From: Amphibalanus amphitrite
Lineage: Eukaryota > Arthropoda > Thecostraca > Balanomorpha > Balanidae
Assembly: GCF_019059575.1 (NCBI RefSeq)
Contig: NW_024881531.1
Location: 372,001-436,000, forward strand
DNA length: 64,000 nt
Reading direction: 5' to 3'
Part shown: piece after piece, positions 23,735 to 37,222 of the stretch
Layout: each line of letters starts with the position of its first letter
Numbering within the stretch: position 1 is the first letter of the stretch
Notes under the pieces: generated by a model
Databases searched by the model: none
Seen by the model: the letters and a program-made list of their open reading frames with translations, nothing else
What the model was told of the DNA's origin: nothing
Translations under genes and position numbers: made by a program

Positions 23735-23889
23735 CAGTAGCGGCGGAACACCTTCAATTAAGGGGGGGGGGGGGCACAGCCGACTTTTGGTCCTATTATT
23801 TTCATGCAACGCTCATAGGGCTAATGTTGAAATGCCAAAATCAAAGGGGGGCACGGTGCCCCGGTGCCCTCCCCATTCCGCCGCCTATG
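23735..23889. mobile_element. hAT-type MITE (CATAGGCGGCGGAAC family), empty copy
   Basis: Read on the minus strand it is the 155-bp short version of 7807-8842. The ends are CAGTAGCGGCGGAAC and ATTCCGCCGCCTATG. The 8-bp flanks ACGGGATG (23727-23734) and ACGGGAAG (23890-23897) match in seven of eight positions. It has one TTAA where the other copy holds a TTAA-flanked element. Confidence 0.88.
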
Positions 23890-24119
23890 ACGGGAAGGGG
23901 GCGCTTTTATGGTCGTCGTTGGGAGCTCGGCACTAATGGGGTCTGGGGATGATGTTCAAGGTTTCGCAAATGTTTCCTAAAAGAGATGCTATTTTTTGCA
24001 CAACCTATTAAACATTTTTTACGTTTGCTATGAAAATGTTAGGCCCAGTTCCTTCAAGATCAGGTCCACCGTCCAGGACTCCACAGCTTACAACAGGAGC
24101 TAGCTAACATAACAATTAA

Positions 24120-25045
24120 CCCGCGCTGTGTTAGTGGCATGAACTTTCCGTCGAGTGATGGGGGGAAGTAATCTTGGGGGGTCGTTTCACGCCCCTCCGT
24201 CAACTCGGCTCCTGGGCCACGTAGCGACACGCGGTAAGCGGCAATCGAAAGAGCGTCAAAATTAAGGAGAAAAACACTCGGTCATTTTAAGGTCAAGGCA
24301 AAGGTTAGGTCACCAGGATTCATCAAAGGTCAAATTTTGTTGATTTCAACGATTTTGAACACCCGACGGCTAACTCGGGAACCAACAGAGCTACAGCGCC
24401 GCGGAAAAGCGCATTCGATAGCTCTTTTAACGCTCTTTTGCCGATATGTCCTCAAATTTGACCTCAAATCAACGGTTTAGCCCCCAGAGGACACCGCTCT
24501 GATTGACCTCAAGGTTGACCTCAGATCAACGGTGTTTTCACCGCTCTAGCACGTCTCTGTCAAAAGTAAAAAACTGCTGAAGACCTTTTATGTCCTAAAA
24601 TGACCTCAGGGGCACACACAGGGGTCACAGGTGCAATTTTCCGATTCAGTGTGTCATGTTTACCTACCTATGGACCGATGTTTGAGAGGGTGTAGAACGA
24701 AATTCGTCCAAAAGAGGCGCATTTCAATTTTCTTCCATTGACTTATACCTAATGGAGCAGTCGCCTCAGAATTGACCTGACCTTAGGTCACAGACATAAA
24801 AATCCGAGGTATCCATTTTATACATACTGTTACCCTAAGCAATTACTGAAAGTTTTAAAGTGATCGCTCAGTCGGTGTAGCTACAGCGAGTTTTCGAATT
24901 CTTTTCTGAGGTAAGGTCACTTGACGTTACCTGGTGACCTGACCTTGAATAACGCTACGCGTCTCGTCGCCGTTTTTGAGATATTCGCGAAAAACCTGAG
25001 GGGGGAAGGGCGTAAAAACGCCCCCCCCCCCCAGCACGGGGCGGG
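24120..25045. mobile_element. decayed TTAA-type MITE
   Basis: TTAA (24116-24119) precedes CCCGCGCTGTG. The presumed right end has a G-tract, TAAAAACG, a C-tract, then CAGCACGGGGCGGG, the same layout as intact family ends. The right TTAA is lost. The body contains repeated GACCTCA/AGGTCA words. The pairing of these two ends is inferred. Confidence 0.45.
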
Positions 25046-25574
25046 TGGTCGACATAGCGACTCGGACTGAACAAATGCCTTTAACGTTTCAACGGTTGAA
25101 TAGGGTGAGAGGATTGAGGTAGGCTTGTATCGGATTTTCTTCTGCTTGTCGGTAGTTTAGGTTGAATTTAATTTCGCCAGCTGTTCATAATCATTCAAGA
25201 GGGAAAATTCAGCTGCACATCGTTCGGGTCAAAGTAATACCAAACATTCTCAAATTTTGTAGTAAAGAGCCAGTAGTCTACGAATATAGGTATTCAAAAA
25301 ACAATTAGAAAAAGAATAAGCGGACCGGTTTCGTCCATCAAAGACTTCTTCAGCGCTTTTTCAAAAACGTATGAGAAGAAAACTAGCACAGTGACAATCG
25401 TTTGAAATAAAATTGGATTCAGTAAGAACTAAGAACTTCATTGTCCGAAAACCGCTGACAGTTGATAGCTCAATGACACTTAGAGCCGTGCATAAGGAGG
25501 CGTGAAAACACTCTCCTCATCTCGTTCTATTACGAGAGGACCATGTCATGGCGTAAGAAAGGTGTATGCTGCAT

Positions 25575-26425
25575 AAAGAGGTCATTGATGCCAGGTCAGT
25601 TCACAGAGGTCAGGTCACTAAGGGTAACAATATGAACCCAACTATGCTAGGATTGTGTGATTCATGTTTTATGGCCAATTTTGCATTTAAAATTCAATGG
25701 TGTGGGCTAGACGGCCATTGGGGTCAGTTTAGATTACATTCTGGTGGAGGTCAGGTCAAGGTCAGGTCAAAGAAGGTGAAATTTCAAAGTTGATATTTTG
25801 CGTAAAAGGGGTATCTATTCGATGCAGCTCATCACATGAAATCCAATGGTGGTCTTTGGCTTGCTCTGTGTGTTCTGTGACGGCTAAAAATAGAATTAGA
25901 AAATTTTGCGTAATAAATTTTGAGTAGTTTTTTTTTTTTTTTTGCTATAACTTTGCTAAAAATGGAGCTATCGAGTTTAAAGTTTGACATATCTAGAGCA
26001 GATAGTTCTATAACATATATTTCAGTTTTAATTTTGAAAGTTGTTGGTATTTTCGGGGTGTTATACTTCTATAGTTTTGATGGTCAAAATCAATTTTGGT
26101 TTGGAAATAAGAGTTAGCAGTTTGGTAGCGCTGTTTAGTTTACATCTTTTTGATCTTGAATATTTTTCGTTATCTTCAAAACTGTAAGCGTGACAGCTCT
26201 TCCCGCTATACCTTTTATTGGGTCGAAAATGACAGAACATGACATCCTTCTGACGTCATTTGTGACTAACCTTTCATAAGAGCTCTGGAAAAATTTGGTC
26301 ACAAGGTGTAAAAATGCATGCCCGGAGGGTCTTGAAAGTTTGGTGGCGACATTTGCTATACTTTAGGAGATATCGACTGAAAAGGAGAGAGGGGGCCGTT
26401 TCGCGCCCCCCCCTCAACGGGGCTT
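25575..26425 (+). mobile_element. decayed TTAA-type MITE body, 37223-38422 family
   Basis: Words in the same order as in 37223-38422 include GAGGTCAGGTCACTAAGGGT, TTTTATGGCCAATTTTGCAT, AGGTCAGGTCAAGGTCAGG and TGACAGCTCTTCCC. It closes with a G-tract/C-tract hairpin near 26390-26415. The left end is missing; boundaries are approximate. Confidence 0.55.
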
Positions 26426-27071
26426 TCAGTTGCTGCTCTCACAGAACTCTTGGTTATATTACAACGTAGTGGAATTGCAAGTGGCAATATAAGCTTCCTG
26501 CCAGCGCCGGGCCAGAGTTTAAATTAACATGCAGGCTGAATTTTAACATTTAACTTTTGAATTTTTAAACCATTGAGCTTTTTAGAAGTTGCATGAACTG
26601 TTCGGCTCCTTTTTTGGTCCATCACAGCGGGCTTGTATGTCATTTGTCAACCAAAATCGAATTAAAAAGCTTTTTAATTGGTCTGGCTACCTTGCCAACT
26701 TCTTATAACTGGATCGTTTAGTAGCTTTTGATTGGGCACTGCCCACGTTGTCTGTCTAGCTTTTCGTGTCACAGACACTGTCTATGACACGAGAAGAGGC
26801 TGCTGACATCGTTTGTCGCGGTTGGATAATACCAATCCACGTCCCAGTGTGGCTGCTCGATCGCACTTTCCCTGGCCCACCTCTCCCACCAGGCTAGACT
26901 TTGCCCGGCACAGCCGTCGCCTCAGTGCCTCGGGCGGTGACCCGTTCAAAGGGGCTCACAATACGTATGGTGCCGTGGCTCTCAAACCAATACAGAACAG
27001 TGAAACGCAAAGGCTCACTTTCCATATAAGGCGAACGGCTGATTCTAGCGCCGGGGCTTCATTCATGCTAA

Positions 27072-27205
27072 GGCGCCCAATCACAGCGCCGCATTTCAGT
27101 TAGTGTCGGGCGCAAAAGCTACTATGCTCCTCCCCTCCATCACGTGACCCTGCCCTCACGTGGCCTCAGTCACGTGGTGTTTCCACTTCTTGGCGCATGG
27201 CGGCG
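27072..27205 (+). promoter_or_regulatory. candidate promoter with three CACGTG boxes
   Basis: A CCAAT box near 27080 is followed by three palindromic E-boxes at 27141-27146, 27157-27162 and 27171-27176, each as TCACGTG(A/G). Then comes GCATGGCGGCG, which resembles a YY1-type initiator. USF/MITF-type factors bind TCACGTGA (known). No downstream gene could be recognised: 27206-28250 shows nothing else that can be supported. Confidence 0.4.
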
Positions 27206-28249
27206 CTAGTCTCGCAGGGGCGGTGGTAGCTTGCTCCCCCGCCGTCCGGGGGTGATGGGTAGCAACTGCCGGTGACTGTACCTACATACGTTCCCTCGTC
27301 ATACCTAACAAGCTAATTAACTTTCTTCACTTGCATGTGGGGGCTGGCCCATTCATGGTGATTGAATAAAGTAATAAGTAAATAAGCTGTTTTATATCGC
27401 ATATTTTCATTACAGCGGTGTTACGTCTTATAGGTATAATCGAAAGCTCAACGCCGATGCCATAAAATTGTCATCTTTATCCAGCATTCAAAGACTGGCT
27501 GACATCTGCCGAAAATCGCAAAATCCTCAGCTTTCAAAATCAAAATCTTTTGCATGTTTCCTCAAGGCTTGACATTTTATTACTAACCTTATAATTGAGA
27601 CGTGCGAGCATGGTCATGATTCAGAAATCAGTTTATCTCGGTAATTTATCCGAATTCTCACGGATTCAAAGCGCTTCATTCGTCCAAAATCGGACGAATT
27701 TATCAGCTTGAAATTTTAATATCTCCGAAACGGTTCCCAAAGATTATTACCAAACAGTTCGTGATTGAAGAAGGGACGGATCTAATCAATCACATTGATT
27801 ATGGATGAATGTTACTCAGTTTTCATATACATTTGACATAAAGGAAATCACACATCACATCACACGATTTGATGTAGAGACTCGGGTGACATTGACACGA
27901 GGCACGGGGTGGGACGCGCGTCTGCATCTCAAGAACAGGTGAAACGAATACGCTCACACTTGGAATGCAGCTAGGACCGGTTAGGTGGGTGGCTACTCGC
28001 TTGCATTTGAAGCCAATAGATTGCAGGCCACTGTTTCCGCATATACTTATAGAAGTGCGGCACTGAGTTGAGTATGTGAACTATTTTGACTGAACTAGTA
28101 TTTATTATCTTATTACATGTATTGGCGCGATTGTATTTTTTATTTGTTTTTGCGCGATTGCAAATTTGACATCATAAATCTAAAGTGATGTTATGTAGAA
28201 ATATAGGTTTGAAAGCCAAGAATTTCATTGCACGAGAGAGGGAGAAAGG

Positions 28250-28363
<114 letters not shown>

Positions 28364-28859
28364 ACAGGAGAAGAGAAAGACAAGGAGAGATACAGAAAAA
28401 AGATGTATGCCTGGGACTTGGGAGGGAGCAAGAGGAGAACAACTTGCAATTTTATAATTCTACCTCCTAACTGCTTTCATGTGCCTCCATTGGCAGTGTT
28501 ACAAGCGTGCATACTGCACATGCGTGACCGGAGGATATTCCCTCCGGATCGATCATTAGAGGCCGTTTCCGTGAGAACTTCAAATGGGACAAAATCGATA
28601 ACCAGCAGGCTGCAGGGTGCTGCTTCCTCAGCTACCTTCTAGCTAGAGTCCCAGAATGTGGGGTTGAATGATCCTGGACTATGGGATAAATGCATTAGGT
28701 ACGACTGACGGCACTCATGGCCACTAAACTAGAAATATAAAATGTTTATATATTAATTTAGCACTGGCGTCTATTTGTGTCAGCTTCTCCATGATTACGG
28801 AAAATTTCCAACCCGATCCTGGTGCCAACGCCCAGCCAACCGCCTGAAATTGATACTGT

Positions 28860-29300
28860 CCCCGCGCCCGATGGCCGAAATGAATGGTTTCCTGTGGGTT
28901 TACCGGGCCGGCGGGCGGCGCCGGTCTGAAGTTGGCCGCCGGGTGGCCAGCTCCAGTTGGGCGCCGGGCCGGGCAGCTCGTGGGGGCAGCTGTCACCGCC
29001 GCCGAGCGGCCGCGCTGTCGGCCGGCTGGCGGCCGATCGCATTGATATATCATTGTTGGTAGGCAGCGGGCACCATATGATGGAGTCGATCGCGCGCCGC
29101 GGCGTCATCTGCGTCGGCGGCTGCAGATGTCGTCCAGCGCGCGGTGCGGCGCCATCTGCCCGCCGCCGGCACCCCCGGCGCATATGGTGCAACCGCCCGG
29201 GCGCCAGCCGCGCCGCGCTGGACCCGCGGCGGCTGCCGGACAGCGGCCGATCGACAGCTGCTTACAGACAGCCGCCGAGGACTGTCAGAGCTGCTGCTGT
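28860..29300. promoter_or_regulatory. CpG-rich block with clustered E-boxes
   Basis: A strongly GC-rich island. Five CANNTG sites lie within 113 bp in the order CATATG (29074), CATCTG (29106), CAGATG (29124), CATCTG (29153), CATATG (29181). CATATG is a preferred site of Twist-class bHLH dimers (known). It sits between an Id-type and a TCF21-type gene, so it is a plausible enhancer. No exon could be supported. Confidence 0.35.
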
Positions 29301-29435
29301 AGGATAGCGTGGAGGGAAGACCCTCGACAGAGGCTTACGCGCAGTCTTTGACGACCATCCGAGCTCCTGTCGTACAGAACGGCGGGGGGGGGGGAGGGCG
29401 GATCGACAACTTCATACTTACGAGCTGCCGCCGAG

Positions 29436-29646
29436 CAGGGCTGCGGAGTCGATGGTTTTTCGGTGACTTCGACTCCCGACTCCGCAGCCCGGGAAGGTCC
29501 GTGGATTCGATGGATTTTAGGTGATTCCGACCCCGACTCCGACTCCGGATTTTAAATTCGACTCCGTACTCCGACTCCGGTCAGAACTGTTGGCTCCGAC
29601 CGACTCCGACGCCGACTCCGACTCCGACTCCGACTCCTCAGCCCTG
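29436..29646. mobile_element. hAT-type MITE, CAGGGCTGCGGAGTCG family
   Basis: The ends are CAGGGCTGCGGAGTCG and CAGCCCTG around GACTCC repeats. The 8-bp flanks CCGCCGAG (29428-29435) and CCACCGAG (29647-29654) match in seven of eight positions. Confidence 0.87.
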
Positions 29647-30612
29647 CCACCGAGAACTGTCCTCAGCTAACCGCTGCGCTAACCGCCACCGAGCCCGAAC
29701 AGTCCCTCTATTTCACCGCCGACTCGGTGTGCCCACCGCCCATAGCTCGGTATGCCCGTAAACGACAGGGCATGACCTCGGCCGACCTCTGCTTTGCTCA
29801 CAATACCCAAATGGCCAAATGTAGTTTTTTTTTTACTACTGTTCGTCATTTCTCGACATGATGTATCCACAACAGTGGCGGCAGTCGTTCACCGTCTAAC
29901 ACTGTCATTCCGATAAAGAACCTTGCGCGTGGCGACAGACTACTTAACCGTCCGCGATGCTAAATTATTTTATTTTCGAAAATCCATAATTCACGTGCCT
30001 ATATTCAAAGGTGGCACGAGCTGGTTCCGAAGAAAACATTTTCGTAACAACATGAAAAAGTATTCAGCTTCAAATGAGAACAAGAATGTGATTATAACGA
30101 ATGGTGGAAACCAAGGGTTGTTGAGGTTGTTCAAAATTTGACTTATAGGACCGAATATGAATGGAGTATCTACTGAAGGTGCCATGCTGCTTGAGCTCAT
30201 TTCTTTATAGCGACAATATTCGAAAGCATGAGCAATGCAAATGCGAAAGTCGGCCAATCTTCCAATTAATGCTGCTAGAATACTTTTGGAATTGGGAAAA
30301 TAAGCAATTCTATATTTATCCACCGTGGTGTAAATGTCCTGTAGGATACTCATCTGAGGGTACGGCCAAACGGTTGACGCTTCTGTGAGCTTTGATGAAG
30401 CCAATAAAATTGTCACCAGCTGTTTATTTCGGCCTGTTATAGCCTGATAAACGAAGCACGTAAATAACCGACGCACGCTGGCCCATACCGAGCAAGTCTG
30501 GTGCTCGGGAAAAGTTGCAAAAAAAAACATATTTCTCAGAAAACAATTTAGAGCTAGACATCAACTTGTAGATTTTGAGAACAATAGCTAATTCTTTATT
30601 TGTGTTAAGAAT

Positions 30613-31115
30613 CAGGGGACTGCGGACTCGTAGTCGAAGTCAGAGTCGGTCGGAGTTAATAGTTCTACCCAGAATCGGTAATCGATTTGGGGTCGCCAAA
30701 ACCTTACCGACTCCGACTCCGGAGTCGCACTTGACGCTGCATGCATGGCTCAATGTCATTCCCTGCGCCTGCTTGCTTGATACTACGCTCGTTGACCTGA
30801 AATCAGATTTTGTCGGAAAAGGCCCCTTTACCTGTTTTGGACGAGCTTTTTCAAAAAAAAAAAAAAAAACAGAAGACGGTGGATTCGCCGAAACTTGTTT
30901 TTTTATTATGCATGGTAGCTATTTATAAAGGATATTTGCGGAGCAAGGCCTTGGAACGGGCAAATGATAGTTTCAGGCAAAATAAAACATCTGGCCACCA
31001 TGAGCTTTACTGTCATGGACTTGAACTAAATGGACTTGAGGAAAACGTTCGGATTCCGAGCTGAAGTCGGAGTCGGAGTCGGAGTCACTCGAAATGCATC
31101 GACTCCGCAGCCCTG
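30613..31115. mobile_element. hAT-type MITE, CAGGGCTGCGGAGTCG family, longer copy
   Basis: The left end is CAGGGGACTGCGGACTCG and the right end is CTCCGCAGCCCTG. Flanks TTAAGAAT and CTAGGAAT agree in six of eight positions. GAGTCGGAGTC arrays lie at both ends, with about 350 bp of unrelated interior including an A-run near 30855. This is an older, larger member of the family. Confidence 0.7.
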
Positions 31116-34100
31116 CTAGGAATGGGTGTTCCTGTTTTATCATTTTAAACAAGAAAATTGTCGACGTTAACTAAACATTCTCGTTACCTACTCGTATCCT
31201 ACTTTATTCATGACATATCCAGCTTTAATACCGTCATCTGTTGCAAAACAAGGTTCCAATTTGATTCCACACAGCCATGTGATGGTTTTATGTCTAGGTC
31301 ATTACTTATCCGATTGGTGGTAAGCATGACAGTCTTGTTAGCATCTAATGTGCCATGCTTCGTAGAACATCTGCTGGATGTCTTCGACAAATGTTCAGCG
31401 ATGCGAGTAAATGTAAATGACCGACGAGTAATTAATTATTGGATGGATCACTTCACAGGCCATGAGCCTCTTGTGTGAACGATGGCACCTGGTTAGCATC
31501 GAAACATATGCTGTTTAGCGTCTCGAGATACCATTCACAGCAGGAAACTAAAAAGGTGCCAATAACCACACACATAAAAGCAAAGTAAAAGCTCACGTTA
31601 CACACGTGTGCAATGCGCATTGCGTAATCCATGCCCTGACAAACAGGATGGTGCTTTGAATAAGAAAATTGCCAGCTTTGCTTCGACGATCGACCTTATG
31701 CTAAACGCTATAACACATTAAAAACGGTAGCTTCGGAGCTTTGGTAAGAAATCTGGAAAGACTGCGGCGCGGAATGGGGAGGAATCGGGCTCGGTTTCTC
31801 GGTACCTCACGTCCCCCAGGTCGTCTTCAGTCGGCCGTCAGAAGCGAAGTCAGAAGCTCTTGCAACTGTCGTACCCGAGAAAGAAGGATGGGAGGAAAGG
31901 GTTTAGAGTTTAGGTGCCCACCTCCAAGAAGGCAATTGATAATCTGTTGAAGGAAGAGTGAATAACCAATATCAACTTATTCTGTTCAGTGTCAGCTTTG
32001 ATTTTTGGCACATGTTATAGTTAGGCGTCGTCTTCGGGCTTTCGTCACACGCATGAAATGTTTTCTCGACATGATGTCACGGAATGGTGGCTGATTGCAT
32101 TTTAATGAAAATGCGGCTCAAGTCGTAAAAGCAACATTCTTGAGCGTAACCAATTTTTGTAACAATTTCACGCAATAAAATTACATCGCGGATGACAACT
32201 CGCAAATCAAAATAACGCGTGTTTCCCTAAAGACCCGATGACATCAGTTCACACGCTCCCCATATGTCGCCTGCCATCCTGAGCCCACTGAATCACCCAT
32301 AAACCAGCCCCACGTCGCGCCACCGAACGTCCTCAGGCACGGCTGGGCAATGGGCGTCCCTCTCCCTCCCCGTCGGACCTTTGTGTAAGACACACGAGGT
32401 ATGCGGCCGCGCGGCCCTGGCGGCGCGGCGGCGGCACCTCGCCGCTGGCTCCGGCACCTCGCCGCTGGCTCCGCGCTCCCCTCGTCTTGCCGACAGATGG
32501 TCTCGGAGTGCTGCGTGATTGGGGCCGGGGAGGGGACCGGCGGCGCTCCCAGGTGGGCCGGCGGGCCCCCGGGCCCGGCAGAGGGTGGCAGGTGCACAGC
32601 CGCGGGCGGCAGCGGCCGCACAATCACCACCGCGCCGGCCGCCGCCTCATTCACCTGTTACAGAGGGCGACTGAGGAATGCGCCGGCCGGCCGGCCGGTC
32701 CGTCTCCCCATCTCTTCTCACTCAGTTTTTGTCACTCAAGGTGACTTTGGTTTAAATGGTTGTTCTAGAAGTGCGCCTGAGGCTCCGTTTTAGTTACCCG
32801 GCATGTGCGATGATCCTCCCCCGAGGCATTTCGTGTCCTACGACAGACGCTCCATCGCGGGCGCCATACGGCAGGCTTGGTCACCAAGCTGCCAGATGGG
32901 GACGAATCCGCACACAATCGCGGCGCAGAAAAAGCGCCAGAAGCGTCGCGCTGCGAATGCCGCCGGAGCGGCAGATGGCATTGCATATGCCGTGTTTTGG
33001 CGTCGCACACCGGTCGCCGCGCGGTGTCGTCGACTTCGGCAGATCGACCAACTGGCTCGGCTTCTCTGCCGGCCATCCGGGCCGGCGCACACACTTCTGA
33101 CGCTGCCTCGATTCGCCGGAACAGGTGGCGGACAATGTGTTTACAAAGCCGGGGAGGTGTAACTGGCCGAGCTCCGTGAAATGGACTGCGGAGGGAGGGG
33201 CTGAACAGAAGGCAGAGATTTGCCGAGCCGTCTACAGAGCGACAGTCGGTAAAAAAGGCACACGGAATCACAATCTGGCTCTGGGAAGTGTTGACTGCAT
33301 TGACGGTGGCTGACATCTAAGTTCTTTAGGAACAGCTTGCATTCTCACATAGACAAAAATATGTTTCTTTTGAAAAGGCATTGGTCAACTTCGTTTACTT
33401 TTGACTAGCCGAGGCGTGCCGTGGCGACGGGAGAGGCGTTTTCGAGCGTGTATGTTTTTTACACCAAACGCCGGTGTGTAGCGTCGCTGTTTTTGCCATG
33501 CCATACCTACACATTAGAATGCATAGAATCAGACATGTTTTTCGTTTATGTTGTGAATTTTAGTCCTAGGTCACCGAAGGTCGTGTCTCGAGGTCACGCT
33601 CAGTGATCTCATCTAAGAAGGTACATGCTCGCGCTTAGTTGCCCCGATCGAATAACTGCTACCAGCATACTAAGTCGTGTGACATCATGAGTCCGGTCAA
33701 TTCTCCAGCTTCCTTGTCACTAAGAAAAAATTAATCTTTGTTTCTTCGTACCTAACGGAAATGTCCTTCTTTCTTACCAAAGTCAACGCGTTGAGGCGTT
33801 GCTAAGCAGGTATAATTTAAATGCCCACAGAATAAGTAATACCCTACTCATGAGCTCATATCATGCCCCTGAGGTCATGTGACAACGGTGACCCTAGGTT
33901 TGTGACCTAAAGGGCGGCTTCAGTTGGAACTGCTCTCACGCTGTCCGATTGTGGATACCGTCTAATCTGACAGAAAAGTGGGACCAACGATTAGGATGGA
34001 TTTTCCCGAGGATGAAAAAGGAAATAATCCCCAAACTGGCAGAAATATAAATTGTTCCACAATTTTGGAAATGGTTCGTTTTAGAACTGCCCATATGATA

Positions 34101-37100
34101 GCTAGCTCACGCATGACTGGAGGGGGGAAGGGGGCTTTGCAGGGCCTCATCCCGTTTTTCGGCAATATCTTCTAAACCATTTGACGGATCAACACGACAC
34201 ACTAGCTAAAATTGTTTGGCCGGAAATGACGGTAAAGTGACGTCATGTCAGCCAGTTTTGATGCAAAATATTGAATTACGGCAAACGCTCTCAAAAGCTC
34301 AGTTTTAATTTTTAAAGCTATATTTAGATCAAATTCCTTTGCATGAGTGGACTACAAATACACGTTATCAAACTGCTACCTATCTCGATTTTTCGAAATT
34401 TTGAAAATTTTGAAAAAAAAAATATGTAGGCCAAATAAACTTTCAGATAGTCATGGCATAAAATAGCACTTAAAAGCATGAACATACCTATTGGGATAAT
34501 AAGGAAAACCTGCGAAAAAATGGCGTTCCGTCCATCTGTCGATCAGAACAATGGCGACGGGCCGGAAACCCCGGCCTGGCTCATTCGAACGACCGCGAAG
34601 AGAAGTATATTTGGCAGCCATGGACTGGAACTGACGCCAGTTGTGCAGGGCTAAAACGATTAACGAGGGTGGCCGCTTGCCCGGTCTCTCCTATGCATCC
34701 TACCAAGTGACCACATTAGTGCACGCGAATAGTCCTCAAGTGCTATTATATTCATTTTTGTTACGCCATCACATTCATTTTATACTCATTCATTCATTCA
34801 TTCATTTATAAATGCACATAATCCTTCTTTCCCTTCAAATTTGTTTTATTATTCGGCATGCCTCAGGCCCGACCACATCCGACATGTTTCTGCTGTCCGT
34901 CCCCGATCTCAGCACGAAAAGCCGACTGCACCCGGTGATCACAGCTGCCACGAGCGACACCTACAGAAAAACAGCACAAGCTCCGCGCGCTCTTCTGCGT
35001 AGGTGGCGCTCGTGACACGCTACGAAGTAAAGCATTGCCGAAGACACAGGGGCATACGAGTGCTCTGGCGGCCACGGGAAGGGGGAGGGTTGAGGAAACA
35101 CGGTTTAGTATGCATTCCTTGACAATCCGATGTTTTAGATATGGCAGTACATGGAAATCAATATAGATGTCCTACGGCCTACCATGAAAAGGCCCTCTGA
35201 CCCGATCATGCATCCCGACCATCCATCCCTTTTGACGATGCCCCTCTGAAACATACCTATTTTCGCATGCTCATCCGTTCTTTTGTCATCAAGACCTATA
35301 AGTACAAAATATTTACCCCCTTTCTTGATCACACCTGTTTTGGGGTGAGAATTGAGATTCATTCCCACATCACGCATGGCTTCTGAGTAGGGCGGCAGTT
35401 CCCTATACATACCCTATAGGAACAGACCCTATCACTATAGGGTGACCCTTTGCACCCGAGTGCATGGCTGGATGGTCTGTTCCACCGGGACACTCTTGTC
35501 TCAACAGGATCGGATAGGTTCACTGATTCAATCCCTCTCCCTGTGATGGGAGTGTACGAATCGCCACGCCAGTATGGATCGCCCATGATCGTAAATACAA
35601 TACAATACGAGTAACTACCTTTTTAACGTCTTATGTTTACATTAATTGCGGTTATTATCAAACAACTAAATAAGAGTAGGTACTAGGTATACCTATGCAT
35701 TGTTCAGTACTATGAAATCCTGAGGTGTCATTTCACACGAAGCCTGAAGCAGTCATAATTCCAAATAAGTGTAGGCTGAAAGGACCTTATCCAACAGAGG
35801 GACGAAACAATTATACGCTTATGGGAGTTGTTGCGTCGTTGATTGGCAATGCGAGGCGAATTAGGTATTAAGTCATTTATTCATGCGTTCTTACATTCAC
35901 AAAGCATATAACCAAACATAAAAGCATAAAACCAGTTAGATAATCCAAACTGCAAACTTCTTTTTTCCTCGACCGATGACAGACACTTCATCAAATTTTG
36001 TTTGAATTGACGCACAAGAGTTGCCCGAGAGAATAGCTTCAACTAGAGAATTTGGAATAGCAACCATCAGCCCCAGCACTTCTTCAACAATATATCACTC
36101 TTCCTTTACAGATCAGTTTCTTGCTAGTGCATATAAAATAAATGTCATGTAAACACAGCCGGCCGGCGGAAGGTTGCTCTTCCCCCGCCCATATCCGGTC
36201 GCTCGGAGGGGGAGGGGGAGGGGCCGAGGAGCGGGAGGGAGTGTCCGATGAGGCGCCGACAGGCCACAGGTGTTTTGTGTCCCGCGCGCAGGCCCATTGT
36301 TTTCCCGCCGCGACGACTAACGAAGCGGTCGGAGAAGCTCCCGAAATATACCGCGGCTGCCTGTCCAGCCGGCGACTGCGAGCAGCAAGCCATGGCCTTT
36401 GTGTGGGGCTCCTCTGCAGATGGGCGTCTGTTCCAAGCAGTTACACAATACACAGTGGTCTGCTGCCATAGGCTTATTGGCTAGCCGATTATAAATGGGA
36501 TAGGTAGCGTTACTTGCGCGAAACGTATGCTTCCATTGCCTAAGTGTAAAATGAATTATACCTCTCGTTCCAGTGGTCGATTTCGAGCCGAGTTTTTACC
36601 TCCACTTGATATGAGCCTTTAAATTAAATTATGTCTCATGGTTGTTTGTCATTTTATTATATCCTTTAAATCTCACTAAGATATGTACTATGTAGTTCGA
36701 CTCAGTCCTGACATTAACTCACTATCGGACTGGTTGTAAATGAACGGAACGAAGCGGATTTAATTAGAAGCTTCAGAAAATGGTTATCAAGTTTATCACA
36801 TACATTTGTGTTTATGTGAAACTTATTCAGTACCTACATACATGCTTGTATAACAAGAGGTTATTTGCGTGATAATTTGATACACACAAGTATGTACAAG
36901 AAAACGAATGTGTATTGAGGCCAAATAGCCAATGAAAATACATCAAATGCAGCGTCTAAAATCAGACAGTGCTTTTCATTCACATGGCTTAATAGAGCTT
37001 TAAGCGAAAACTGAAAAAGTTATTTACTCCGAGAATGAAATTCCAATGCATGACACAGGTCGGCGGCAGCTCCATGTTGAATGAGCCGGCACTTATAGCT

Positions 37101-37218
37101 GCGGCTGCCATGTCATTCGGCTCATGTACCCATTACCCAATCGATGAATGACGATGCTTTACATACGATCACAACGTGCATTGACTCCGATCTATTCTTC
37201 GTCCATAAGGGCGAATAT
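31116..37218. other. intergenic, no gene confidently seen
   Basis: GC-rich blocks at about 32260-33260 and 36150-36480 have overlapping frames on both strands but no domain or splice pattern that can be trusted. The first contains CAGATG and CATATG close together near 32975-32990. 33880-34260 resembles a badly decayed TTAA-type element (G-rich and C-rich words, a GTGACGTCATG word). The rest is AT-rich and unremarkable. Confidence 0.35.
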
Positions 37219-37222
37219 TTAA

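Noticed and set aside
32244-33316. Several overlapping frames of 100-180 codons in GC-rich sequence
   Set aside because: Open on both strands in CpG-rich DNA where stops are rare; no recognisable domain, start context or consistent splice sites.
35135-35410. Minus-strand frame of 91 codons with ordinary composition
   Set aside because: No recognisable motif, no splice partner found; length within chance.
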